Positions 45,822 to 57,539 of a stretch of 64,000 nucleotides of DNA are shown here, one piece after another. A model generated the notes under the pieces. It was not told the DNA's origin. It saw only the letters and a list, made by a program, of their open reading frames with translations, and did no database searches. The stretch spans positions 24,645,806 through 24,709,805 of the forward strand of contig CM069875.1 in NCBI GenBank assembly GCA_036172665.1, in the 5' to 3' direction. A program made the translations under genes and the position numbers. Source of the DNA: Prosopocoilus inquinatus (taxonomy: Eukaryota; Arthropoda; Insecta; Coleoptera; Lucanidae). Every line of letters starts with the position of its first letter. The first letter of the stretch is position 1.

Positions 45822-48812
45822 AAGAAAAATGGAAATTTGAATATTTTTAAAGGGAAACGTTTCAATAGAAAATGCAATGAAATTTCACCTTAAGTATAAA
45901 AGAATGAATTTCAATGAAAAGTCAAAAAGAGATTTCAAAATTTCAAAGCAAAAAATGGTATAAATAATAATGTGATTGAAGACGACTCTTGTCCGATGAC
46001 ATATGGGAGAAAATAGTTTTTAAACATTAAACGGACACTGTAAAATCTCAAAGAGCACTCAACTTGATAACTTCAAAGCTATCAACCTACAGCAAAACGT
46101 TGATTTTACATTGTCCGTTTAAAGTTAAAAAAATATTTTCTCAATAATAATGTCCTACAAAAATATTCAAAAATAGGTAAGACTACATAATAGATAAAAA
46201 CTAACAAACTGTCAATTAAGTGATCTCAATCTGAAGTACTTAGGACCTTTGTTTTATTTTTGTAGAAATTCTAAGACTAATTCAAATTTAGTTTTTCCGT
46301 GAAAAATTCAACGAAAGAGAAGCCTCAAGTCGCTATAACATTTTGTAGGTTAAATTTCCAAATCCGTTTATTGTACAAGCATCGCATTATATTGGGTTGA
46401 CTAGTTGACATGTTTCGGATAAAAATCGATCTTCCAAACCATAGGTAGTTAAGTCGAATCCGCAAACGCCGTCATTTCCAAACTTTTGAAAAGTGTTCAA
46501 ATTTCAGGAAATTTTTGCAATCGTTTCACTGCACATCTCTAGTTCAGGCACGGACAAATTTCCGGCGCCGTCTTCCGTTTTTTTTTATTAGATCGATTCA
46601 TGTGAATTGCAGGTTTTTTTAGCGAGCTAATATTTCGACGGTTAGTTTAATTGATTTCACTCTTGACATTTAATTTCGTTGGCCCCTGCTGTCACAATGG
46701 TTTTCATTCGTGCAAACCCTCCTTTAATTTGGGGGCATAGTTGGGGTCGCCTTATTAATTTGTAGCGCGCTTCGGGGAACGACTGACGAGTCATTCTGGG
46801 GATGTCCCCAGCACCTTGTGGTGTTGAGGCCGTCTTGCCGGTCAGTCCACACTTTGCTTTTGGTTGAGGACCTTTCTTGAAGGCTTCCTTGTCGTACAAA
46901 GTTTTTTCGGATCTGACTTGGTGCTAGAGGATCCGGACAGACTACGACTGTTGCTTCCTCTTTTGCTCGCGTTACTATTGACGAATTTTCCTTCTTCCAT
47001 ATTGTTTTAGTTCTGCTTTTAATTTAGGCTGCAAGTTTCAATATTGGGTGATAACTTCTGGCTTCCGTTAAACTTAGGCTCCTCACTGGATGACTTGCGT
47101 AGAAGAACGAGCCTTTTTGGACGTTCTGCAATTTCTTATTACGCTGAGACTACTGATGCTGTGGCACAGTTCTCCGGTGGGATTATTCAGAAATCCTGTT
47201 ATGGCCTGCTGCTGAAATTTACGGTATGCATATTTGATGTTGTTTTGGGCGAGTCACGCCAAACATTTGAGTTCATATTTAATGTAGTTTTGGGTGCTTT
47301 ACGCCATTTGGATTATCTGATATTTACTGTTGTATATGTACCGCATTGGACGAAAGTTGATAATTTATGAAATTGATGACGTATCCGCCAATGGTTACAT
47401 TTGATAAAGTTTTATTTTTGACTTGTTGCGTTTACGGTACCATTAATATTGATGCAATATTTGAACTTCTTTGTCGTTATTAATTTTCTTAAAGTTTTGT
47501 TTGTTGTTTAAGTACATAAAACACTTGGTGGCGTTAAGCCTGCCACACATACCGGGTGTCCCGCGCCATGTGCTCACCCTTCAAGAATCTTTATTTATTA
47601 ATCGATTAACCTGAATTTTGGAGACAATAAACTAAATGAACAATGGAATTTTTCGACATACTGATGGTCATCATAGGACTTCCGGTTTCGCCGAAAGTGA
47701 TATCAACGTTCTTATTTTAAATTGAACACCGTATATATTTTTACATATTTAAAATCCACGGATCATTACGAGTCCGAATACGTATCAATTGTTAATTTTG
47801 GTTTCCATGACAACGAAAAAAAACTTTTTTATTTTTCAATCTAGAAAGCTATGAATCGCATTTTTTCGATCTAATGCGATCAAGTGTTTCGAGAAAATCA
47901 TTCCTTTGATGGTATTTTGATTTTTAACGTTTTTACGGTATTTGAAATTTTCATTAGCTCTTAACTCATTTTTTTCGATAGAACCTCATATGTTTCTTAG
48001 CTTAGTTCAACTGAACATTTTTTTCTGAATACGGTGATACCAAATACGTTATATTTTCTTTGAAAATAATTTAAAATAGAGCATGTCTTATTGAAATTTT
48101 ACACTCCCTTTATTTCAAATGACTTTCAAAGAAAATATGATTTTATCAGCGTACTCAGAAAAAAATGTTCAGTTGAACTAAGCTAAGAAACATATGAGGT
48201 TCTATCGAAAAAAATGAGTTAAGAGCTAATGAAAATTTCAAATACCGTAAAAACGTTAAAAATCAAAATACCATCAAAGGAATGATTTTCTCGAAACACT
48301 TGATCGCATTAGATCGAAAAAATGCGATTCATAGCTTTCTAGATTGAAAAATAAAAAAGTTTTTTTTCGTTGTCATGGAAACCAAAATTAACAATTGATA
48401 CGTATTCGGACTCGTAATGATCCGTGGATTTTAAATATGTAAAAATATATACGGTGTTCAATTTAAAATAAGAACGTTGATATCACTTTCGGCGAAACCG
48501 GAAGTCCTATGATGACCATCAGTATGTCGAAAAATTCCATTGTTCATTTAGTTTATTGTCTCCAAAATTCAGGTTAATCGATTAATAAATAAAGATTCTT
48601 GAAGGGTGAGCACATGGCGCGGGACACCCGGTATGTGTGGCAGGCTTAACGCCACCAAGTGTTTTATGTACTTAAACAACAAACAAAACTTTACGAAAAT
48701 TAATAACGACAAAGAAGTTCAAATATTGCATCAATATTAATGGTACCGTAAACGCAACAAGTCAAAAATAAAACTTTATCAAATGTAACCATTGGCGGAT
48801 ACGTCATCAATT

Positions 48813-49139
48813 TCATAAATTATCAACTTTCGTCCAATGCGGTACATATACAACAGTAAATATCAGATAATCCAAATGGCGTAAAGCACCCAAAACTACA
48901 TTAAATATGAACTCAAATGTTTGGTGTGACTCGCCCAAAACAACATCAAATATGCATACCGTAAATTTCAGCAGCAGGCCATAACAGGATTTCTGAATAA
49001 TCCCACCGGAGAACTGTGCCACAGCATCAGTAGTCTCAGCGTAAAAAGAAATTGCAGAACGTCCAAAAAGGCTCGTTCTTCTACGCAAGTCATCCAGTGA
49101 GGAGCCTAAGTTTAACGGAAGCCAGAAGTTATCACCCAA
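48813..49139 (-). other. 108-codon open frame in both arms (also 47,044-47,370, +)
   Basis: The frame begins MGDNFWLPLNLGSSLDD and contains two imperfect repeats of a TVCIFDVVLGESRQT / FIFNVVLGALRHL type, from a tandem repeat of about 50-60 bp in the DNA. The two arm copies differ at two residues (Tyr/Phe and Arg/His). No domain is recognised. It runs antisense to the basic frames just outside it, so at least one set is probably chance. Confidence 0.25.
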
Positions 49140-49182
49140 TATTGAAACTTGCAGCCTAAATTAAAAGCAGAACTAAAACAAT

Positions 49183-49526
49183 ATGGAAGAAGGAAAATTC
49201 GTCAATAGTAACGCGAGCAAAAGAGGAAGCAACAGTCGTAGTCTGTCCGGATCCTCTAGCACCAAGTCAGATCCGAAAAAACTTTGTACGACAAGGAAGC
49301 CTTCAAGAAAGGTCCTCAACCAAAAGCAAAGTGTGGACTGACCGGCAAGACGGCCTCAACACCACAAGGTGCTGGGGACATCCCCAGAATGACTCGTCAG
49401 TCGTTCCCCGAAGCGCGCTACAAATTAATAAGGCGACCCCAACTATGCCCCCAAATTAAAGGAGGGTTTGCACGAATGAAAACCATTGTGACAGCAGGGG
49501 CCAACGAAATTAAATGTCAAGAGTGA
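49183..49526 (+). other. Possible element protein in the right arm (mirrored 46,657-47,000, -)
   Basis: An ATG at 49,183 opens a 53-codon frame starting MEEGKFVNSNASKRGS, rich in Ser, Lys and Arg. A second frame (49,284-49,526, 80 codons: KKGPQPKAKCGLTGKTAS, ending ANEIKCQE) overlaps it with a shift. Both occur unchanged in the left arm. The overlap could mean a frameshifted protein such as a basic nucleic-acid-binding first protein of a retroelement. I know no match. The homologous region at 34.4 kb is too diverged to show a shared frame. Confidence 0.3.
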
Positions 49527-50361
49527 AATAAATTAAACTAACCGTCGAAATATTAGCTCGCTAAAAAAACCTGCAATTCACATGAATCGATCTAATAAAA
49601 AAAAACGGAAGACGGCGCCGGAAATTTGTCCGTGCCTGAACTAGAGATGTGCAGTGAAACGATTGCAAAAATTTCCTGAAATTTGAACACTTTTCAAAAG
49701 TTTGGAAATGACGGCGTTTGCGGATTCGACTTAACTACCTATGGTTTGGAAGATCGATTTTTATCCGAAACATGTCAACTAGTCAACCAAATATAATGCG
49801 ATGCTTGTACAATAAACGGATTTGGAAATTTAACCTACAAAATGTTATAGCGACTTGAGGCTTCTCTTTCGTTGAATTTTTCACGGAAAAACTAAATTTG
49901 AATTAGTCTTAGAATTTCTACAAAAATAAAACAAAGGTCCTAAGTACTTCAGATTGAGATCACTTAATTGACAGTTTGTTAGTTTTTATCTATTATGTAG
50001 TCTTACCTATTTTTGAATATTTTTGTAGGACATTATTATTGAGAAAATATTTTTTTAACTTTAAACGGACAATGTAAAATCAACGTTTTGCTGTAGGTTG
50101 ATAGCTTTGAAGTTATCAAGTTGAGTGCTCTTTGAGATTTTACAGTGTCCGTTTAATGTTTAAAAACTATTTTCTCCCATATGTCATCGGACAAGAGTCG
50201 TCTTCAATCACATTATTATTTATACCATTTTTTGCTTTGAAATTTTGAAATCTCTTTTTGACTTTTCATTGAAATTCATTCTTTTATACTTAAGGTGAAA
50301 TTTCATTGCATTTTCTATTGAAACGTTTCCCTTTAAAAATATTCAAATTTCCATTTTTCTT

Positions 50362-50706
50362 TCAAAAAAGATAATTTTTTGAATTTTCCAGATTCCTAGT
50401 ATGAACGCATGGAATAAGAATTGAAGGCATTGGTGCAACAAAGGGATAAGTCCAAAATGCTAATTATAGGCATGCTAATAAAAAGGTTTTAATAATTTAC
50501 AATCGAAGATAAGTGAAGTAGCGAGATAAGTCCTAGCAGTCAATGTGGATATCACATTATACAAAAATACTTCCGTTGTTGCGCCTAACAAATAAGCAAT
50601 ACCAATTATAGATTAAAAACTGGTGATATCCCAATTTAAACAAAATTAGACTTATCTCCTTGTTGCGCCAAGGTCTTCAATTACGCTACAAATCCCTCGC
50701 GAGCCA
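50362..50706. other. Short non-coding stretch between palindromes
   Basis: AT-rich. It contains GTTGCGCC and TTGCACC-like GTTGCRCCAA motifs at about 50,430, 50,580 and 50,665, next to ATAAGTCC/CTTATCTCC, suggesting decayed short repeats. No gene. Confidence 0.4.
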
Positions 50707-50740
50707 GAAAAAAAGATGCTCGCAAGAGCATCTTTTTTTC
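50707..50740. repeat. Perfect 15 bp hairpin with GCAA loop
   Basis: GAAAAAAAGATGCTC, GCAA, GAGCATCTTTTTTTC. It is followed after one base by a much larger palindrome that also has GCAA at its centre. Confidence 0.95.
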
Positions 50741-50741
50741 G

Positions 50742-51031
50742 TTGGGCTTTCGTTTAGAAATACTCCGGCCATGATTTAGTGTAAAGTTCTCGAGGCCTCG
50801 GCACTCCTTTGCGGTTTTAAATAAACAATATCGTTCGGAGATTCTATTTCTTTTGATAGGTTTGCATCATCTGTTGAAACGATTGCAAAATCGTTTCAAC
50901 AAATGATGCAAACCTATCAAAAGAAATAGAATCTCCGAACGATATTGTTTATTTAAAACCGCAAAGGAGTGCCGAGGCCTCGAGAACTTTACACTAAATC
51001 ATGGCCGGAGTATTTCTAAACGAAAGCCCAA
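50742..51031. repeat. 290 bp near-perfect palindrome, 4 bp loop
   Basis: Positions x and 101,773-x pair from 50,742 to 50,884. I found one mismatch (50,872) before the central GCAA at 50,885-50,888. The arm contains CGTTTAGAAATACTCC, TTCTCGAGGCCTCGGCACTC and TCGGAGATTCTATTTCTTTT, homologous to 34,018-34,185 of repeat D. No coding frame is conserved. Confidence 0.95.
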
Positions 51032-54000
51032 ACACATTTTTAAAATAAAATGCAAAGCGTGAGATTATTTTCAATTCGAATAGTTAGTCACTCCAGTGAC
51101 GACGACGTAAAAACTGTCTGTAATAGTAATAAATTTCCGAGGAACTGCGTGCGGCAAACGAAGCGTTTTTTTAAACGCAGAGTCATAATTTCTTAATGTT
51201 GCGAAATCTGAAATAAATGCTAGTCGAACGGAATACACAGGTCGTTCCCTGAAAGGGGTTTTCAAGCCGTAACATATGCTATGAAACGCATTTGCAAATA
51301 AAATTTTTCCGACGCCGTGATCCAATTTTTCAATAATTAACGTTTTGTTTCCAATTTGATCATTTTTAAACAATTAAAAATGTCCATTTACCATTTTTTC
51401 AATTTTATTTTTATAGCCCAGTTTTTATTCGACCGCTAGATGTAAACAATTGCAGTATACTTTCCTTTCTTCTTTCAATTTTTTAAATAAATTTTCGCCC
51501 TTGTAAAAAATGAAAAGTTGCATAAAATCTGATGACACAGTGGAGTACAGCAATAATAATTCGTCTGGATGAGTCGAACGAAACTTGAATCGATCATTTA
51601 GTTATAATGGGGAGGAAAATCGCAGCATCCATCTAAAATATTACCAAGTTGTCGTAGTTTGTAACATGTCGACGTCGTCGGCGTGACAGCTAGTCCGCTG
51701 CACTCCGAAATTGAAATACGTCAATTCGTTGTCAACCGCAACTTAAGATCCCCTTTTTGTTTCCACGATGCCATTTATTAAAGTCGAACGTGTTTCGTCT
51801 CGCTCACGCCCGACGGCGGCGTCGCTCTCATCGCAGACGTGCGACGAAGAAGCGAAATTATTATGTGATTTAATTTTTCACTTCAGATTTGCAGACAATG
51901 ACTGATCGTTTCCAAGAGGCTTTCGACGCTGCAAGCACGGCGCTGAAGGGAGATGATGTCGGTGTGATGGAGACTTATATATTCCCATCGTGTGTTTCAA
52001 GCTGAAAATCAATGTTGGTAGATTTTATTAAGACAGGAGTATATTTCTATCAACTTTAATAACGTGAAATGAATACGCTTGATTTAAATTAATGCAACGC
52101 TATCTGTTTTCTTTTATTTAACTTGAATTATTTTAAGCTTTATATCCGATTACTACCTTCTTTAATTCAGTACTATTCAGAGTGTGCTAATTAGAGCGTT
52201 GCAACTGGAATATTCCGTATTTACTTTCACGCTGCAACACACCTAAAAGGTTCTTTTTTTGCTTGAAGGTAAATAAGAAATTAAATTAATGTAAACGAGA
52301 TGATATCAGCATGTATTTCAAAGACTGCGCAATTATTTTCAAAGGTATGATCAAATTAAGACATTTCATACATATATACATACAACTTGTTGTAAATAAC
52401 TTGCTTATGGTGGAAAGTTATCTCAAAAAACTAGAAGAAAGAAATATTAAGCTTTTGCCAACAAATTCATTTTAAATATTACAGGAAACTTCAAATTTGT
52501 TTACATTTGATTATCTGTCTTATTTATTTGATTTTTATGTCTACAAATAATAAAATAAGCTAAGAAATTCGGATTTTTTTATGGTCAACTAAGACAAATT
52601 CTACAAATATTTGAAATTTATTCACTAAAAAATGCAATAAAATTTGAAGCACGAGTGGCATTTTTATTTTATAGGAGTATTTGATAAAATACCCGAGGTA
52701 GCTATCGTCCCTAATTAATAGTGAGTGCGTTTCGTTCTGTATACTACTTCATAGTTGTCCGAATCTTACTTTTCGTGAATTGTTAAGAAATACATTTACT
52801 TTTTGACTTTCGATCTTTCTGTTTTAAATTGAATGCACATCTTTGTCCTGTAATAAATCAGTGTCGCCTTAAAAAGCAATAAATTTTGGTTTGATTTGAT
52901 TTCACTGTCTTTTTAAATATAGTTTCAGTCGTACGTAATAAGAAAGTTAAGAGAGTCTTGTCTTTAAAAAAAATTAATAAATTAATCTACTGTTTTTATA
53001 CTTAATCTTAAACTTTACTTTTATTCTAAAACTTCAGTTATTAAAAAAGATCCCTTACTAACTCTAACCCTTAATTATCTTACTAACATTTTTTACACTT
53101 AAACTACGAATGACATGGCCCTTGGGCCAGCCCGCGACTCAACTTCATTTTATCACTTATTACCGACTTAACTACTAACTTACTGATTAACTTCTACTAC
53201 TGTTCTGATTTATTAATTATTATCTATCTTACTTTTTCACTTATACCTGATTTATACATCCTCAAATTTTACGTCACAATCGGTTAACGCTGCAGGTCCA
53301 AAGCTCAAATTTCCAAGATAAAACACTCTAATTACCTCCTTCTTAATTGAAACGTAAATATCCCACGCTTATATTCCGTTGCGTTGCATTTTTTCGCAAT
53401 GCGGAAGACGAGCATGTATAACGAGCTTCGTGACTTACTGAAACGCTTAATCGATGAATCCTGACTTATTTTTCCCAAATAATTCCATCGTATATGTATA
53501 CGAAGCTGCGGCCATTTACATTTAAATCACACTTGCACCGTTGAATGACCTTGGTCTATTCAACCATCATTGATCACAGTTTGTCATTATCCAGGTTAAT
53601 TTCAGCGTATCGTTCATAGTTTTTGTCTTTTTTGCATATTTAAAATGAACAAGAAAATATAAAATTACCAGTATTTGTGAAAATATATCCAACCATGTCA
53701 GATTTGAGACCAGTTTAAAGCCCTGATGAAAGAAGTCGTAGCAGCTGTTGTTCTCCGGGATCGAGTTCTTGGTTGAGTTCAAAGCAAGATGCGACTAGAA
53801 TATTGTTGTACAACAGTCTTTCAGAGTGATTCCGACCTTTGTTTAGGACAACGCAACACTGAGAAAACAAAAAATTCCTTTGAAGATTGAACTGAAAAAT
53901 TTTGGACCATCTACAGTCCTAATTTTGTCTCTGTCAAGGCTCCCATCTTCACTAAACCGCAGAAGAGGTATACTTTCCAGTGATGTCTTCCTTATTTAGA

Positions 54001-54063
54001 AGAATGCTGAGCAAATGAACCAGCTCCTTAAGCTGCTTTTTCTATTTGGAAGATTGGATATCT
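51032..54063. other. Non-coding; CpG-rich patch at 51,640-51,990
   Basis: A 100-codon minus-strand frame (51,071-51,373) lacks any known domain. The patch carries GTCGACGTCGTCGGCG and GCCCGACGGCGGCGTCGC. Right after it is an acceptor-like TTCACTTCAGATTTGCAG followed by an ATG (51,898) and a 36-codon frame starting MTDRFQEAFDAASTALKGDD. That could be an exon, with low support. From 52,000 to 54,063 the sequence is AT-rich and featureless. Confidence 0.3.
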
Positions 54064-54081
54064 GGGGATTGCTGTTATTGG

Positions 54082-54321
54082 TTAACCAATAACGTCAAGT
54101 GAGCAACGAAAGCCAATGACAGCAATCCCAAAATAATTTGGGGATTGCTGATCGTCGTTCACTTGACGAACGTTATCTTCAAAGCAAGAAAAAGCTTTAG
54201 AGTTTAAACTTGGAAGGTTTGAACACTTCACCCACGCAATTTGTTGAAATCTGAATTTTGTTAATTGTTCCTGCCAACTTTTAACTATAACATTTAAACA
54301 AATTTCTTTAGTGGCGCTCAT
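54082..54321 (-). other. Unassigned coding-like frame, 79 codons
   Basis: Starts MSATKEICLNVIVKSWQEQL and continues with Phe, Trp and Cys in a composition less AT-driven than neighbouring frames. I do not recognise it. An inverted repeat (GGGGATTGCTGTTATTGG at 54,064, mirrored CCAATGACAGCAATCCC ending 54,131) overlaps its 3' end. It lies just left of a transposable element and could be a fragment of another. Confidence 0.2.
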
Positions 54322-54404
54322 TCTATTGAAAATATATGGAACAATATTTTATACTAAAGTAGCATCATCTCAAGCTCCGCAGAAGTTAAAATTATTTCGA
54401 AATA

Positions 54405-55616
54405 CAGGATGATTCAAAGTGTCCGACCGGTTAATCACAAATAGTACTCGAAACAACAAAACAAATAACTCTAGACATAGGGAGGTCTAAAATTCGCATG
54501 TAAATTTATTGGTCACCGAAATAGGTGTATTGCGTCATAGTCACGGATTCTCGTGAAAAAAACTCAAAACTCAAATGTTTGCTTTGAATTTGAATCTTTC
54601 TGGTTTAGATTCTCTGACGAAAGATTATATAATGCGAACATTGAACTGTTTTTTTGTGTGATGTAAGCAGGGATACAATAATGATTTTGTCAGTGCAATG
54701 CTCTTAGTGTCCGTGTCAACATATGTTAATCCGAGTGATACATTCAAATTTAGTGAAATTAAGAAGAATTGAGTAATGTGCTGTTAATGCCAACTGTGGC
54801 CCTTTAGAATTATTTTTAATCGAATGTATTTGCAATTGCTTCATATGCGAGATGAACTAATTAAATTCAAATCAGTTTATGAAGACTCGGGTTAAGAAAT
54901 TTGAGGAATAAATTGCATTTTTGTCAGAGCAAGAAAAAAATATCAAAACAATGCAAATCACTGCCCGGCATACTTGAGTCACTAGGCCGGCTTTCACATG
55001 GAACTTTCAAATGTTCTTGGCTCGCAAAATAATTAGCACGCACACGTGCTTGTGCTTTTAGGGAGAAAAATCTTGCGCTCCAAGTACGCAAGTCAAAACA
55101 TGCATTCAGGAGTAACTGTTTGTTTTTAGTTTTAAATTAAACAATAAATTAAATTTTGCCCTGAACACGTATTCTTGAAGTTTTTATTAAGTATTATTAT
55201 TATAGTATTATATTATACTATATTTTATATTTTACTTTGGTTTGCTAATTTGTGGACGAGAGCGTATCCGGTTCTATACTTTGTGTATGGCGGCCTATTC
55301 ATCAGTCATGTGACAAGAAGATGACATCGAATATCTTTTACCAAAAACCGTAAGTTACATCACAGAACATTCATTTTTTATTGTCACAGTGACACAATTT
55401 CTAAAATATAAACGATTAATAAACCCAATTTTAAAAACACTTAACGCATTACATTCCAGTAGTCATCAGTGCTATTCAAACAGCTTCCATTTCGGACTTA
55501 AGAGATTTTGATTTTCGAAATGTCACTGATAAATTTGTGTATTTTCTGATTTGGTGCTTGCATCATCTTAATAAACACGCCCTTAACAAATTGGATACTT
55601 ATTATGAATCACCCTG
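54405..55616. mobile_element. TA-flanked element with CAGGRTGATTCA ends
   Basis: The left end CAGGATGATTCAAA and right end TTATGAATCACCCTG form short inverted repeats; TA flanks both ends (54,403-54,404 and 55,617-55,618). The length is 1,212 bp. The interior is AT-rich with no transposase recognised. TA flanks would fit the Tc1/mariner superfamily, but the ends alone do not settle the family. Confidence 0.55.
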
Positions 55617-55660
55617 TACAGAGTTTGCCCTCATAAGGTGTACTTCGCTGTTTTAAATTA

Positions 55661-55831
55661 AGCATCTTTTATCTGGTGTTTTGGTTACTGTGTGCAAATA
55701 TTTAAACTTGTAATGCATCACAGTAAACGGCAACGATTGAACTATTGAACAAAAAGTTAATAGTTTTCGAGAAAAATCCTCAAACTTTTTGAGAACTACT
55801 GGTATAGCTGATGAGCGGATGGTGGCCTAAC
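55661..55831 (+). repeat. Dispersed repeat shared with 18.73-18.85 kb
   Basis: GTGTGCAAATATTTAAA, AGTTTTCGAGAAAAA and TTTGAGAACTACTGG match the other copy in reverse complement. It begins shortly after the right end of the 54.4-55.6 kb element. Confidence 0.5.
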
Positions 55832-56770
55832 TATGGCGTACACGAAGATAAGTCAGTGTTTAACTTTGACCTTATGCATGAACGATGTTGTAAATCATCT
55901 GTCAATCAAAACATTTTAAATGCGTTCACAAAACACCTGGATTTATTAACATAAATAAATGTAACTTCACTCCAAGTAATTACAATTTTAAGTATTTTCA
56001 TATTAAAATTAGTACGATTTAAGAAGCTGCGAATATCGCATATGGTTCGTGGTCGAACAAGTTGAAAGAGATGTACAAACAAATTGTAATATCATATTCG
56101 ATATGAATAATTTATCAAAGTTTGACATTTACTTTTTTCCATTGACTATAAGTAAATAGTATTTACGTAGCTAGCAACGAGATTAGCAAGAGTTATTTAC
56201 GTCAAAAGAAGAAGGAAATAGTTATTCACGAACCGAGTGCGGGAACACATATTTTCCGCGTGAGTGCTTCATATGCGCGAACGCGGGAAAATGATTCTCG
56301 TAAGAGTTTAGTATTATATTTTTTGAAACGAATATAAAAATTTAATTGCAATTACTTTCATATAATTTCATGTCATGGCAAACCAAAAATGTAAAATTAA
56401 GCAAGCCATGCTTCAGTGTTGACGTTGCGTCAAATGGAAGAATTTTTTGACGAGTTCTCCCCTTTCTGGGCCTGTTAATAAATGAAAGTTGTTGTAAAAT
56501 GGTACTTTATAAACTAGATTTTATTATTATCAATTTATTTAAGAATGTTCTCTAGGGCCAATGTTTTTGACGTTGTTTCCTGGTCTGCTCGACTGGGAAA
56601 GAGTGTTTTCCGGGTGACTATTTCGTGCGTAAAACATTAAGTAGAGAGCGATGAGTTCAAAAAATATTTTAACGCGCTCGCCTAATTGGTGCATAAATTT
56701 TTGGATTTTTTCATCGATAGTTGATATCTTAAATAAATAAATGTATGTATGTTCATACAACGATTACAAA
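55832..56770. other. AT-rich non-coding, nothing recognised
   Basis: A 73-codon minus-strand frame at 56,539-56,760 has no domain. No RNA or repeat is evident. Confidence 0.45.
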
Positions 56771-56932
56771 GGAAGGCGTCGTTGACCTTGCTAAATATTC
56801 CTTTCTCTCACATTTCAGCAGTTCGAAACAAGAGGTACCTCTGAAATTTTTTGGCTACGGTACTGTAGCCACAGTAGAAGCAGAAGGTAGCATTTCATGT
56901 ACTTATAATGAGGTTTTTTTATTTGCACACAG
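56771..56932 (+). repeat. Repeat family B, copy 2
   Basis: Matches the reverse complement of 18,092-18,257. The paired TGGCTACGGTA and CTGTAGCCA inside form a small hairpin present in both copies. Similarity ends at TTTGCACACA. Confidence 0.75.
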
Positions 56933-57539
56933 TAAAAAAACTTTGTGTATTTTGTAACGAATTTGACTTTATAAAGCTACTTTGCGGTAAGTTTGATAAA
57001 AAATTTTTTTAGTCATTTTTAATTTTTAATTTATTTAAGGAAACATTCATACACGTAAAACAAATCAATCAAAAAAGTTCCAACATTTTATAAGAGTATT
57101 ATTTTGACAATATAGTAAGATAAATTGTTTTAAAGCAACTTGATTGATTGATGATGATTGACTAATGAAAATTAATTCAGGTTAAGCTAATTAACGTAAT
57201 TTATTAAGTGATTACACTTTCTTTCAATATACATAGAAGGATATTTGAGTGAAAGTACTGGAAAAAGTAATTCCATTAAATTAAGGACTGTCAGTGGACA
57301 ATTCAATTACTTAATACTCGTGTTGGTAATAACTACCCGTTGCCTTTTTTCATTGTATATATAAGTCTGTTAGATTGTTGTTAATTCAATTTAATTTTGT
57401 TTCATTAAATATTGATTTGTGGGTAACAATTTGGCTCAATTAGTTCTATTTGTCGCCTGGAAGTTCATTTTCACGACCGGTTGGTAAAGGACTAATTATT
57501 TGAAAGGTCAAAATAATGAAATAATCCAATAATAATAAT
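56933..57539. other. AT-rich non-coding
   Basis: No feature except an (AAT)n tract at 57,528-57,543 bordering the next island. Confidence 0.45.

Larger units (their letters stand above)
45822..50361. repeat. 4.5 kb palindrome, arms about 2.2 kb, spacer about 104 bp
   Basis: Positions x and 96,183-x are complementary from 45,822 to about 48,039, with a centre at 48,091.5. The arms differ at very few sites; I saw single differences near 46,391, 47,137, 47,269 and 47,482 and their mirror positions. The arms contain, from outside in: a hairpin with TAAACGGACANTGTAAAATC at both ends (46,031-46,125), a segment homologous to repeat D (46,480-46,760), open frames described separately, and repeat T (47,549-47,786). 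The spacer itself has partial inverted similarity around ATATTTTCTTTGAAA. No target duplication flanks it. It may be a foldback element or a recent inverted duplication. Confidence 0.93.

Noticed and set aside
45822..50361. Palindrome as terminal inverted repeats of a Polinton-type giant element
   Set aside because: The spacer is only about 104 bp and holds no polymerase, integrase or capsid gene, and no target duplication is seen.
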